Shown: positions 18,591 to 27,741 of the stretch, one piece after another
Layout: the number at the start of each line of letters is the position of its first letter
How positions within the stretch are numbered: the stretch's first letter is position 1
Source: JABSSA01 sp039984715
GTDB lineage: Bacteria > Pseudomonadota > Alphaproteobacteria > Rhodobacterales > Rhodobacteraceae
Assembly (NCBI GenBank): GCA_039984715.1
Contig: JBDWUA010000020.1
Location: 124,001 to 188,000 of the forward strand
DNA length: 64,000 nucleotides
Direction: 5' to 3'
The notes under the pieces: model-generated
The model's input: the letters and a program-made list of their open reading frames with translations, nothing else
Databases searched by the model: none
Told to the model about the DNA's origin: nothing
Position numbers and translations under genes: made by a program

Positions 18591-19498
18591 GATCGCACCT
18601 GCGTCGAATTCGGTGTGAAAACTTGACGGGCAAGAGTTGAGAGTTTCTGACGCTGCCCTCGTACAGAGTTTGCAAAACCCCTAAGGACCACAGCGATTGC
18701 ATTTCTTTCAGGCTCTTGAGCGGCATTCATTTTTATGACCACCAAAGAAATGTTGTCCTGATCCGGGACATCCAAAAGATGAACGGCCTTCATTAGCTCG
18801 TCTGCGATATTCTCGCTGCTAGTGTGTTGAAAGCCATCGACAATATCGCGGATATACCCATCAGGCAAAACGTTAATGCCGTCGCTTGCCAGAATGACAA
18901 CGTCGTCCTGCATCAGGGTCAAACCAGTGTCTGGACAATCAATTCTAGCAATTTTGCCGCCGGTGATGGCAGAGGTCAGGCAATTTCTCTGTGGATGATT
19001 GCGCGCTGTTTCCTCATCCATGACGCCACGACTGACCATGAGGTCGATTTGTGGGGCCATAGAGTGATCTTCATTCAACCGGTGCAAATTTCCGTCACGC
19101 AGTAAATACAACGGACTGTCACCTACAGAAATCCATCGCAGCTGTTGTCCAATGACGGCTATCGAAACCAAAGTGCCGCCAGTATCACCGCTGATATTCC
19201 CGGATTTCGAATGATTTTTCAGTCGCTTATTGGCAATATCTAACGCGTCTTGAAGCGTGCTCTTTGCGTCTTTCATCATGGCATCCGGACGCGCGCCCGA
19301 GAAAAACAATTCTCCGAACATTTCACTGACCAGAATGCGGCTGGCCAAATCACCGTCGTCATGTCCCCCCATACCATCGGACAAAACTGCCAGACCGACT
19401 TCTGATCCTTGCGAAAAATCTGCCACGACGGCGTCTTCCTGACGTTTGCGTCGTCCCACATCTATGGCGGTAAAGGCATCTGCGACCAACTTAGACAT
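18587..19498 (-). CDS. PP2C-family (PPM) protein phosphatase
   Basis: 303 residues from ATG 19498, which overlaps the FHA gene stop by 8 bases. PP2C motifs in order: DVGRRKRQEDAVV, LAVLSDGMGGHDDGDLAS, GGTLVSIAVI, WISVGDSPLYLLR, VVILASDGINVLPDG, DNISLVVIK. The aspartates form the two-metal site. It removes phosphate from Ser/Thr and should oppose the kinase at the operon head; the PppA-PpkA-Fha trio of type VI secretion loci is the closest known analogue. No type VI structural genes are present here. The last 40 residues are basic (LRGFANSVRGQRQKL). Confidence 0.92.
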   Translation of the reverse strand: MSKLVADAFTAIDVGRRKRQEDAVVADFSQGSEVGLAVLSDGMGGHDDGDLASRILVSEMFGELFFSGARPDAMMKDAKSTLQDALDIANKRLKNHSKSGNISGDTGGTLVSIAVIGQQLRWISVGDSPLYLLRDGNLHRLNEDHSMAPQIDLMVSRGVMDEETARNHPQRNCLTSAITGGKIARIDCPDTGLTLMQDDVVILASDGINVLPDGYIRDIVDGFQHTSSENIADELMKAVHLLDVPDQDNISLVVIKMNAAQEPERNAIAVVLRGFANSVRGQRQKLSTLARQVFTPNSTQVRS

Positions 19499-20444
19499 CT
19501 TGATATCCGTCCGGTTGCTCGCCACTTAACCCCGTCCATGAAAAGTCCGGAGTGCAAAAGGCCACGAAATTCAACTGAGTTTTGCCGATTTTGATCGTAT
19601 CGCCATGGGCTAACTCTTCAGTGGTCAACAGCGGCTTGTTGTTATGCCTCACAATGTTGGATTTTCCACCGTGTCCGACATAGGCACGGTTTTCTTCATC
19701 GTCGTAGGCGACAGACACATGCCGTTCGCGCGAAATGCTAGTATCCCCAAAGTCCAAAGCGACCGTTTGGTTCATATCGCGGCCAATCGTTGACAATCCG
19801 GACGTCAATGTGAAGGATGCGCCACGTCCCGGACCATCTGTGACGACAAGCCAACCAATTGGAAAACAAGGATCATTGCCGTCAGACTTAGTGGCGGACG
19901 CCGCAAAGATATCTGTATTTTCTTCTTCTGCATGAAATCCAAGAAGACGGGTTTTGACACGTTCAGAAGACACTCGGCGTTTCACTCGGGAAATAGGCGC
20001 GTCGTCGTCTGTTTCGGGCTCTGCCATTCTTTTCTGTTCGGGAGCTTGATACCCAACAGGCGGGGCGGATGCCGTCGGCGGCGGTAGATTTGACTCTGGT
20101 TGCACATCCCAAATTTTAGGAACGGATGTCACCCGCTCCGGTCTCGAATTGTTGCTGTGTTGAGTGTTGGCCTCATCTTCTGGCTTGTTCCAATCCGGCT
20201 GATCCCGGCATGGGGGCACTTCGTGTGTTGGTACAAAATCTCGTGCTTGTAAGGCGCGCGAAAGGTCGTGATCCTGAAAGTCACGACTTGGAACAGCCTC
20301 CGCTTCGATTTCGGGTTCTGCTTGCGGTGATTCAGACGCGACTGCTTTCAATGTTGCCTGATCTTGAGCGTCCGTATCAACGACCTCTGAAGCCAAATCA
20401 ACAGGTGGGCGCCGGCGTACAATTATGTCTTTTATCATTCTCAT
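19491..20444 (-). CDS. FHA-domain protein with long disordered N-terminus
   Basis: 317 residues. The first 190 are acidic, proline-rich and look disordered. Residues about 197-300 form an FHA domain: LVVTDGPGRGASFTL, STIGRDMNQTVALDF, TSISRERHVSVAYD, and HNNKPLLTTEELAHGDTIKIGKTQLNF. The Arg in GRD and SxxR..H in SISRERH are the phosphothreonine-reading residues. It likely docks on a phosphorylated partner, perhaps the kinase itself or a GTPase. It lies 15 bases after the kinase stop. M1 or M3 could be the start. Confidence 0.9.
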   Translation of the reverse strand: MRMIKDIIVRRRPPVDLASEVVDTDAQDQATLKAVASESPQAEPEIEAEAVPSRDFQDHDLSRALQARDFVPTHEVPPCRDQPDWNKPEDEANTQHSNNSRPERVTSVPKIWDVQPESNLPPPTASAPPVGYQAPEQKRMAEPETDDDAPISRVKRRVSSERVKTRLLGFHAEEENTDIFAASATKSDGNDPCFPIGWLVVTDGPGRGASFTLTSGLSTIGRDMNQTVALDFGDTSISRERHVSVAYDDEENRAYVGHGGKSNIVRHNNKPLLTTEELAHGDTIKIGKTQLNFVAFCTPDFSWTGLSGEQPDGYQDV

Positions 20445-20459
20445 GTTTCACCCAATTTC

Positions 20460-21929
20460 CTATGTTTCGTTCTGCTCAGCTTCGGTTTTTCCGTTCGCGG
20501 ACCACGTTAAAAGCGACGCCAATGACTTTTTGCGCTGAGACGCATTCGCCCTGCCCGATGTATATTTGAACCCGTCCAAGTTCGGCTCTCGTAGGAACTT
20601 GTTGCTCAGCAATGCTTCGTCGATTGATGTGGGTTCTTGCGGTATTTTAGACTCGTCAGTTGTTGCGACGGAGCGCGTGACAGGCCGAACAGGTCTTACA
20701 ATTTTCTCTACCGGTTCCTTATTGTCTGACACATCGATATCGACGGCGGCTTCTGCATCGGCACTGGCTTCTTCGACCGTGTCGTAAAAGTCAGACAAAT
20801 CTTCTCTGAGGGTCGCCCAATATTTGCGTTCCGCCACAGTTTTAGGGTCTTCTTTCTGCGGTCCTTTTTCTTCAGCCTTAACGACCGCAGGTTTGTCGGC
20901 AGCTTCCGCCAATGCACGACGGTTTTGTTCAACCAACCTGGCAATCTTCGTTTCTATGTCCTGATCGTTTTCAATTTGTGCGCGGTGAACTTCGTATCGC
21001 CGTGCATCGTCAATTTCGTCACGCCAGATGGCGGCGCTGGCAATACGGTCTTTTGCAAACAAGTTCAGACACTGATCAATTGACTCCAAAAACCTTGCAT
21101 CAAAGGCAGGGAACCGACCCGACAATTGCTCGTATGGATCAGGGCAGTTTTCGGCAACCGCACCCAATCGAACATTACTGTTTGTCGGTGGTTCACCTGC
21201 GATCAGGTGGTAAAAAGTAGCAGCCAATGCATAAAGATCGCTCGATGCTGATTGTTCGCTGCCCGCAAAGTAGAACTCTTGCGGAGAATATCCATCCTTC
21301 ACCGTATGGACCCGCGACAAGACGCGGCTGGCCCGAGTGGCGCTTTCACGCGCCGCGCCAAAGTCAATCAGAACGGGCTCAAGCGACTGATCTAAAAGAA
21401 TATTGTCTGGTGATATGTCACGATGCAATATTCCGTTGGAATGCACATAGCTCAACGCTTCGAGCAGCTTTAGCAAAAGGCGTTTGATGTCGTCTGGGTT
21501 TAACAGTTCTGGTTGGGTTTCCAACACGTCCAAAAGGTCAAGACCGTCGACAAAATCCAACGCCATATAAGCAGTGCCATTGTCCTTGAATATCTGGTGC
21601 ACACCAACAATGTTCGGGTGCTGCAATTGCGCCAAGGCACGCGCTTCTTTTTCGAACAATTCAACAACTTGTTCGAAATCCTGCACATACGACCGTGATC
21701 GCAACCGAACAAGTTCGCCAGCGCGGCAGCACATTGCATTTGGAAAGCACTCTTTGATAACAACCTTGCGCGCAAGGCTGTCCGACGTCAGGTAAGTTAC
21801 TCCAAACCCACCTGAATTTATGTACCGCTTAATCGTGTACTGACCATGGCACAGCAACGTACCGGGGGCCAATTCGTCCCCGTAAGTTCTGGCGATATCA
21901 GAGTTGTTATCTTGTGGGATATCTTTCAA
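20460..21929 (-). CDS. Ser/Thr protein kinase (PpkA-like), operon head
   Basis: 489 residues from TTG at 21929, selected because GGAGGA (21938-21943 on the opposite strand) sits 8 bases upstream; a TTG at 21998 is in frame but lacks such a site. Kinase motifs: glycine loop NSGGFGVTYL (38-47), Lys59 in VVIKECFP, HRDISPDNILL with catalytic Asp171, DFGAAR with Asp189, and an activation segment with several Ser/Thr. The KECFP form is typical of bacterial kinases linked to PP2C/FHA genes. Residues beyond about 300 are charged, alanine-rich and probably disordered. There is no transmembrane segment, so it is cytoplasmic. Confidence 0.92.
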   Translation of the reverse strand: MKDIPQDNNSDIARTYGDELAPGTLLCHGQYTIKRYINSGGFGVTYLTSDSLARKVVIKECFPNAMCCRAGELVRLRSRSYVQDFEQVVELFEKEARALAQLQHPNIVGVHQIFKDNGTAYMALDFVDGLDLLDVLETQPELLNPDDIKRLLLKLLEALSYVHSNGILHRDISPDNILLDQSLEPVLIDFGAARESATRASRVLSRVHTVKDGYSPQEFYFAGSEQSASSDLYALAATFYHLIAGEPPTNSNVRLGAVAENCPDPYEQLSGRFPAFDARFLESIDQCLNLFAKDRIASAAIWRDEIDDARRYEVHRAQIENDQDIETKIARLVEQNRRALAEAADKPAVVKAEEKGPQKEDPKTVAERKYWATLREDLSDFYDTVEEASADAEAAVDIDVSDNKEPVEKIVRPVRPVTRSVATTDESKIPQEPTSIDEALLSNKFLREPNLDGFKYTSGRANASQRKKSLASLLTWSANGKTEAEQNET

Positions 21930-22341
21930 CCGGACGTTCCTCCGACCCAAAGAGACTTTGTGCCTGTGTGTGTTTCTTGATCCAGAAGAGATGACCAAGA
22001 TTTTCAGGCTGGTACGTGTTTCAAAGAAGGCCGAAATGCGGACTTCGTGTTCAAATCAATGTAAAGACGAATGGAATTTTAGGCATGATAGAATTGGCCA
22101 AATGTTGCGCACTTTGTTGTGCCGGCAATCACAGAGTGGCCAAACCCAAAAGCTAAGCAATCGAATTGAAATCAGAGCTGAGCCAATGCCACGAACTCAA
22201 ACTTTTGCGTCGTGCGCACGTGCAAACAGAGAACGCGGCAAGTGCATAGTATGCTGCATTGCGCTGAGGCAACAAAGTCGATCTCTGGCGCGAAACGCAG
22301 CGATGGAGCTTCGGAAATGTTCGCCATTTCGGCGCGGCCGC
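21930..22341. other. 412-base gap upstream of the kinase operon
   Basis: No convincing gene on either strand. It should contain the kinase-operon promoter, but I could not pick out a clear -35/-10 pair. Short reading frames here lack ribosome sites and recognisable sequence. Confidence 0.5.
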
Positions 22342-23406
22342 TTAACTGAACATGTCTTTCAACGCTTTGGTATCTAAGCCAAGGCACATATGGCTGCCGG
22401 GCTTGAATGTCGGGGTGTCTTCACCGGCGACCAACGCATTTACGACAGACTCTTCCACGCACTCCACAGCCGCCAAGTACATTGGATCAATCTGTTCAGC
22501 ATTCAACTCAAGGCGCGACATCAGAGCGCTGTCTTTTTGCGGCACGGGTCTTTCATTCGCGACTGAAAACGCCAGGAAAATGTCTCCCGAATTGTTGCCG
22601 CCCGGACTGCCGCCACGACCGACACCAATGGCCGCACGTTTCGCCATTTGGCGCAGAGAAAGTGGGGATAGCGGAGCATCTGTGGCAAGGATCACAATGA
22701 TGGATCCCGTTTCTTGTTCTAGCAGCCGCCCCTCCGTCAATATTTCGCCAATAGGTTTCCCGAGAATGTTCAACCATGGTCGAATGCCATGGTTGGCCTG
22801 AACCAAAGCGCCGATCGTATAGGTTTCACCACCCACCATCACCTGCCGTGATGCGGTCCCAGTTCCCCCCTTGAACTCATAGCAAATCATGCCGTTGCCA
22901 CTGCCTGTTGATCCTTCTGCAACGGGGCCGGGCTTGACCTTGTTCAGCGCATCAATGGCATGGCTGGCATCAACGTGTTGTCCGTTGATATCGTTCAACA
23001 CGCCGTCATAGGTTTCTGCCACAACAGGCATTGCCCAAGCATGTTCCGCACGAAAATAATCAGCATAGGTGTCGATCATCCAACGCGTGGCCCCGTGATG
23101 AACCATCCCCACTGAATGCGTGTTAGTGATGCAGATCGGCCCAACAAAGTACCCCGCATCGTTGATCCAATGCGTGCCCGTCATTTCGCCATTACCATTG
23201 AGCGCGTATTGCCCGGCCCAGACGGGTTTTGGTTCAGCGTCACCGCCGCGTGGTACAATGGCGGTCACACCCGTGCGGATGCCTTTTTCGGGATCGGTCA
23301 ACGTAGTGAAGCCCACATGCACGCCTGCAACGTCGGTGATTGCGTTATTAGGGCCGGGCGTGCCGCGAAACGGCAGCCCTAGATCGCGGGCGCGGGGTTT
23401 GCTCAT
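22342..23406 (-). CDS. P1 family peptidase (DmpA/BapA-like)
   Basis: 354 residues from ATG 23406 (MSKPRARDLGLPFRG), four bases after the upstream gene stop. The opening GTPGPNNAITDVAGVHVG and the internal GGSPGGNNSGDIFLAFS are hallmarks of the DmpA fold: the chain cuts itself before the Ser of NSGD (Ser273 here), which becomes the N-terminal nucleophile. Characterised relatives are D-amino-acid or beta-peptidyl aminopeptidases and amidases. It is last in a seven-gene transporter operon and probably splits a terminal amide from the imported compound (inference). Confidence 0.92.
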   Translation of the reverse strand: MSKPRARDLGLPFRGTPGPNNAITDVAGVHVGFTTLTDPEKGIRTGVTAIVPRGGDAEPKPVWAGQYALNGNGEMTGTHWINDAGYFVGPICITNTHSVGMVHHGATRWMIDTYADYFRAEHAWAMPVVAETYDGVLNDINGQHVDASHAIDALNKVKPGPVAEGSTGSGNGMICYEFKGGTGTASRQVMVGGETYTIGALVQANHGIRPWLNILGKPIGEILTEGRLLEQETGSIIVILATDAPLSPLSLRQMAKRAAIGVGRGGSPGGNNSGDIFLAFSVANERPVPQKDSALMSRLELNAEQIDPMYLAAVECVEESVVNALVAGEDTPTFKPGSHMCLGLDTKALKDMFS

Positions 23407-23410
23407 GCGC

Positions 23411-24514
23411 TTACCTTGTGTTTTGGGCTTGTGCTTCCAATCGGGCGCGTTGGAAGGCGTCAAAGTCCTTAGCGGGTTGTTGTTCCACGGCCATTGCAAG
23501 GAAGGGATCGACGACGTCCGTGCGATGGCCGGACAATTGCTCAACAATTGCGAGGCCGCAGAACGGGACGACCACTTCGGCATATCCGCCTTCGTGCACG
23601 GCGACGATCCGACCGCCGCAAACCTCATCGGCCAACGCCATGACCTGACGTGTCAATTCGCGGTACGTGTCCGACGTGCATTGCATCCGGGCCAATGGAT
23701 CAAAGGAATTGGCATCCAACCCCGAGGCGACGACAATCAAATCCGGATCAAAGTCACGAATTGCCGGCAGTGCCAAAATCTCGAACGCATCCAGATAGGC
23801 CTGTTGCCCACCACCGGCGAGTAGCGGGATATTCAAATTGGTGCCTTGGCCCGCGCCTTCCCCGCGCTCGGAGGCAAGCCCTTGGCCCGGCGGAAAACAG
23901 TTTTCCTGATGTATGGATATGGTCAGCGTATCGGCGCGATCATAATAGATCGACTGTGTGCCATTGCCATGATGGACATCCCAATCAAGGACCGCGACCT
24001 TGCCCAAACCGTGGTTTGCGCGTGCGGCTTCAATGGCAATTGGAATGTTAGCGAGCAGGCAAAAGCCCATGGATTGTTCCGCCAAACAATGGTGTCCCGG
24101 TGGACGTGACAGCGAATAGGCATTTTTATGCACGCCTGTCAGGACATCCGAAACCGCTTGTTTGGCAAGGCCCGCAGACAACGCGGCAATCTCAAAACTC
24201 CCAAGACCGAACGGCGAAAAAAGGCCAAGATTACCGCCGCCCGCATCGGATGCTTTTTTGAATTCGGAAATATAACTGCTGGGGTGAACACGCTCCATAT
24301 CTGCAATACCGGCATGCGGGGCGGACGTGATTGATATCTGCTTTGACATGCCCGACACATCAAGCAAGGCCTTGAAACGTCGCTTGCTTTCTGGGCTCTC
24401 GGCATGGCCAGAGCTGGCGGGGGGCTGCACGTACCCGCCGACCGGCATGACCAATGCGTGTTCGCCCGTGGTATGCCACAGGCAGTGTTCATCGAAATAG
24501 AATCCAGTGCTCAT
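23411..24514 (-). CDS. HDAC-like zinc deacetylase (class II/acetylpolyamine amidohydrolase type)
   Basis: 367 residues, start overlapping the permease stop (ATGA). Histone-deacetylase fold motifs: SRPPGHHCLAEQSMGFCLLAN (paired catalytic histidines), VLDWDVHHGNGTQ (zinc-binding Asp and His), SIHQENCFPPG, and VVASGLDANSFDPLARM (second zinc Asp). Bacterial members deacetylate polyamines or other N-acyl amines, not histones. It lies between the transporter and the P1 peptidase, so an N-acylated amine or amide is the likely substrate class. No signal peptide; cytoplasmic. Confidence 0.93.
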   Translation of the reverse strand: MSTGFYFDEHCLWHTTGEHALVMPVGGYVQPPASSGHAESPESKRRFKALLDVSGMSKQISITSAPHAGIADMERVHPSSYISEFKKASDAGGGNLGLFSPFGLGSFEIAALSAGLAKQAVSDVLTGVHKNAYSLSRPPGHHCLAEQSMGFCLLANIPIAIEAARANHGLGKVAVLDWDVHHGNGTQSIYYDRADTLTISIHQENCFPPGQGLASERGEGAGQGTNLNIPLLAGGGQQAYLDAFEILALPAIRDFDPDLIVVASGLDANSFDPLARMQCTSDTYRELTRQVMALADEVCGGRIVAVHEGGYAEVVVPFCGLAIVEQLSGHRTDVVDPFLAMAVEQQPAKDFDAFQRARLEAQAQNTR

Positions 24515-25446
24515 GAGGCTGTCCCTTTTTTGGCGAATTTCGCGATGAGTGTATCAAGCAGCCCCGCAAGGCCGCGTGGAAAGAAGAGGATGATCAAGAT
24601 ACCCGCCGCACCGAGCGCGAACAGATACCAACTGGACGAAAATCCAAGGAATTCGCGCAGTGCAAAGTAAAGGATCGCGCCAAGGATTGGGCCATGCAAA
24701 CGACCAATCCCGCCGATGATCGTGACAAAGACAAGGGTGACCATCCATGTAATGTCAAACGCCGCCACGGGGGTGATAAACAGCGAGGATAAGAAATGAA
24801 CCGCGCCCGCCATCCCGGCAAAACCAGCCGAGATCATGAAAACGATGAGCCTCACTTGCCTAGGCGCAACCCCAATCGAGCGGGCCGCAACTTCGTCGTC
24901 GCGCAAGGCCCGGAGGCGCAAGCCAAAAGACGAGCGCATCATAAGCCAAACTACAAGCGTCACACCGACCGCCAACGCAAGGGCAAGCCAATAGGCGTTT
25001 GTGCCCATCCATTCGCGGTTCAAGTCACGCGCAGCTGTCAATGGCATACCATTCACGTTGCCCGTGAAATCCACGCGCATGACCACGATGCGTAATATTT
25101 CTGCGGACACCCAAAGGCCAACCGCAAAATAGACATCGCGCAGCCGGAACAGGATCGGCGCAAGGATAAGCGCCAGACCCGCGCTGACGACCCCTGCAAA
25201 CGGGATCGCGAGGTAAGGATGCAGGCCCGTATCACGGGTGACGATGAACAAGGCGTATCCGCCAATACCGATAAACCCGTGATGGCCCAGCGACAGCAAT
25301 CCACCATATCCCGCGAGCAGGTTCCAAGCCTGAGCCATGGCGATGACCACCAGGATTTCAGTGCTGAGGAACAACATGCCCCGACCCAGTACAAAGGGCA
25401 TCGCGCACAGTATGAGGATCAAAAGAGGGACCAGAAAACGGTTCAC
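24511..25446 (-). CDS. HAAT ABC permease, LivM type
   Basis: 311 residues and about ten hydrophobic segments. The LivM signature GYGGLLSLGHHGFIGIGGYALFIV near residues 47-70 and the C-terminal coupling region TIIGGIGRLHGPILGAILYF are present. It overlaps neighbours on both sides by 4 bases. Together with the next gene it makes the membrane pore of the second importer, which here, unlike the first importer, has two separate permease chains. Confidence 0.92.
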   Translation of the reverse strand: MNRFLVPLLILILCAMPFVLGRGMLFLSTEILVVIAMAQAWNLLAGYGGLLSLGHHGFIGIGGYALFIVTRDTGLHPYLAIPFAGVVSAGLALILAPILFRLRDVYFAVGLWVSAEILRIVVMRVDFTGNVNGMPLTAARDLNREWMGTNAYWLALALAVGVTLVVWLMMRSSFGLRLRALRDDEVAARSIGVAPRQVRLIVFMISAGFAGMAGAVHFLSSLFITPVAAFDITWMVTLVFVTIIGGIGRLHGPILGAILYFALREFLGFSSSWYLFALGAAGILIILFFPRGLAGLLDTLIAKFAKKGTAS

Positions 25447-26309
25447 CTCGTTCTCCTTTTGCCCGCAAGGCCTTGGGGGCGAACCAACAGGACAACCAAC
25501 AAAAGGATGTGACCGTAAAGCAACCCGGATGCCGGATCCAAGCGAAACCCAATGGCGTGCACAACGCCCAAGACCAAGCCGCCCAACAGACTTGCCCAGA
25601 TCGACCCAAGCCCGCCGATGACAATGACTTCGAATGCGATCAACAGACGTTCGGCACCCGAAAACGGCGTGATGGATGTGCGCATTGCCAAAAGCATACC
25701 AGCCACGGCAGCAAGCAGTGCAGACAGCCCCATGACAAGCGCAAATATATGCCGGCGATCAACACCCATCATCGCCACGATTTCCGGATCATCAGAGGTC
25801 GCGCGGATGGTGCGTCCAAAGCTTGTGCGACTTAGCATCCACTGCAACGCCGCGAACAAAGCAATTGTTATGACAAGGGTCATCAATGGCAACAAACCAA
25901 CTGAAAGGCCGCCCAAATCGATCCCCTCGATACCAAAGGATCCGGGATCAAGGCTGCGGCTGTTTGCGCCGTAAAGTTCAACAAGCAGGTTTTGCAGCAA
26001 AATGGACAAGCCAAACGTCAGCAAAAGCGGCGGGATCGGATCAACCCCCAGCACGCGGTTTATCATTGCGGATTGCAGGGCATATCCCAGCCCGAACATC
26101 AAAACGGCAATAACAGGCAACAAGATGACCAGCGGCACCGGCACAGCCCCCACAACAGTGAACGCCAAGAACGCGCCGCCAATTGCCAGTTCGCCATGCG
26201 CGATATTGGCGATTTTCATGACACCAAAGATCAACGACAAGCCAAGCCCAAACAGGGCATAAAGCCCGCCAAGCATCAATCCGTTCAGCAGAGTTTCAAC
26301 CCAGATCAT
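25443..26309 (-). CDS. HAAT ABC permease, LivH type
   Basis: 288 residues with multiple membrane segments. LivH features: LNGLMLGGLYALFGLGLSLIFGVMKIANIAHGEL at the N-terminus and EVIVIGGLGSIWASLLGGLVLG near the C-terminus, the coupling helix. ATGA overlaps with both flanking genes show a single polycistronic message. Substrate is not deducible from the permease. Confidence 0.92.
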   Translation of the reverse strand: MIWVETLLNGLMLGGLYALFGLGLSLIFGVMKIANIAHGELAIGGAFLAFTVVGAVPVPLVILLPVIAVLMFGLGYALQSAMINRVLGVDPIPPLLLTFGLSILLQNLLVELYGANSRSLDPGSFGIEGIDLGGLSVGLLPLMTLVITIALFAALQWMLSRTSFGRTIRATSDDPEIVAMMGVDRRHIFALVMGLSALLAAVAGMLLAMRTSITPFSGAERLLIAFEVIVIGGLGSIWASLLGGLVLGVVHAIGFRLDPASGLLYGHILLLVVLLVRPQGLAGKRRTR

Positions 26310-27007
26310 GCCGCCGTTTCCCCAAAATATGCGCGGCCCAACGCGTCAAAATCGACCGTACCTGACGGGCCGTGCATGACATCGCGCCCCTCAAGCAAAC
26401 ACAAATAATGATCCGATCCGCCAAGCGCGCGACGCACGTCTTGTTCGACGATCAAGGTCATCATCTCGCTTGTGCCCCGTAATTTCGCCAAGGCCGCATG
26501 AACTTCTTCTGCAATGACAGGAGCCAAGCCAAGCGATACTTCATCAAGCAAAAGGACAACCGGATTTGCCATCAAGGCCCGCCCGATGGCGACCATCTGC
26601 TGCTGTCCGCCTGACAATAGCCCCGCAGGTCGATCGGCGAATTCGTCAAGGATAGGAAACAACGCCCCAACAGATGAAATATCCCAAGGACCCTTTCGCC
26701 CCACACGCGCACCCATCAACAGGTTTTCCCGCACGCTAAGCGATGTGAACATGCGCCGTCCTTCTGGCGACAGCGCAATGCCAGCTTTCGCACGGGCTGG
26801 TGTTGCCAGATGGGTCAGGCTTTTGCCGTTCAGGCGCACCTCGCCGCGCGATGTCGTTAATCCGCAGATTGCACCCAAAAGAGACGACTTTCCAGCACCG
26901 TTTGCCCCAACAACAGCGAGTGTTTCACCGGGGTTGAGCGTAAAAGACAATTCAAACAGCGCATGATAATCGCCATAAAGCGCATCAAGCGCGCCGACCT
27001 CAAGCAT
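26306..27007 (-). CDS. HAAT ABC transporter ATPase, LivF type
   Basis: 233 residues from ATG 27007 (MLEVGALDALYGDYHAL). Walker A GANGAGKSS, signature LLSGGQQQMVAIGRALM, Walker B VLLLDEVSLGLAP. The Walker B has Val instead of the usual Pro after the glutamate, as in several LivF proteins. Just upstream, ATGCTTGAGGTCACC is followed at once by ATGCTTGAGGTC, a short tandem repeat; reading from the first copy stops after seven codons, so the second ATG is the true start. Confidence 0.9.
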   Translation of the reverse strand: MLEVGALDALYGDYHALFELSFTLNPGETLAVVGANGAGKSSLLGAICGLTTSRGEVRLNGKSLTHLATPARAKAGIALSPEGRRMFTSLSVRENLLMGARVGRKGPWDISSVGALFPILDEFADRPAGLLSGGQQQMVAIGRALMANPVVLLLDEVSLGLAPVIAEEVHAALAKLRGTSEMMTLIVEQDVRRALGGSDHYLCLLEGRDVMHGPSGTVDFDALGRAYFGETAA

Positions 27008-27015
27008 AGGTGACC

Positions 27016-27735
27016 TCAAGCATGGGTGACCGATCCTAGGTACAACGCGCGCACGCGTTCATCTTGGGATACGACCTCGGGCGCGTCTTCGATGATTTTT
27101 TGCCCAAGATGCAGCATCAGAATCCGATCACACACGGCGTTCAAAGCATGGGCGATATGTTCGATCCAAAGGATCGCCAGCCCCGGTTTTTTGAGCGATG
27201 CAACCAACGTGATAAGCTCTGCAACCTCGTGTTCGCTTAGCCCACCAGAAATCTCGTCCAGTAACAAAACCTTAGGGGCCGTTGCCAGCGCCTTGGCCAA
27301 TTCCAAGCGTTTACGATCCAACAATCGCAGTTGATTTCCCGTGGTATTATGCAGCACTGATAGCCCGGTCTTCTCAAGCACTTCATCTGCGCGCTGCGAC
27401 GCGTCTTTGAACCCAAGGCCTGCACCGGCGATAGCCGCCAAAACAAGGTGTTCGCGGACCGTCATCGATCCAAAAGGTTTGGGGACTTGAAACGCGCGCG
27501 CAATGCCATGGCCCACACGCGATTCAACGGGCATCTGGTCAATGGCCTGACCATCAACAATGATGGTTCCATTGTCAGGCAATGTAACCCCCGTCAGCAA
27601 GTCAAAAAACGTGCTTTTCCCAGCACCGTTCGGTCCCATAATCCCCAGACATGTTCCGCCATCGACAGTCGTGGACAATTTGTCCACGACTGTCAGCGAG
27701 CCAAAGGCACGAGATAGATCGTTAACAACCAGCAT
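27016..27735 (-). CDS. HAAT ABC transporter ATPase, LivG type
   Basis: 239 residues. Walker A GPNGAGKST, Q-loop region ARAFQVPKPFGSMTV, Walker B KVLLLDEISGGLSEHEV, switch LWIEHIAH. The signature is RLLDRKRLELAKAL, a diverged LSGGQ typical of LivG. It follows the binding-protein gene by 6 bases. With the LivF-type subunit it energises the LivH/LivM pore. Confidence 0.9.
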   Translation of the reverse strand: MLVVNDLSRAFGSLTVVDKLSTTVDGGTCLGIMGPNGAGKSTFFDLLTGVTLPDNGTIIVDGQAIDQMPVESRVGHGIARAFQVPKPFGSMTVREHLVLAAIAGAGLGFKDASQRADEVLEKTGLSVLHNTTGNQLRLLDRKRLELAKALATAPKVLLLDEISGGLSEHEVAELITLVASLKKPGLAILWIEHIAHALNAVCDRILMLHLGQKIIEDAPEVVSQDERVRALYLGSVTHA

Positions 27736-27741
27736 TGAAGT

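Noticed and set aside
13176..21998. Type VI secretion regulatory locus
   Set aside because: The kinase-FHA-PP2C trio fits, but no Tss structural genes are in the window, and the dynamin-like genes are not a normal part of such loci.
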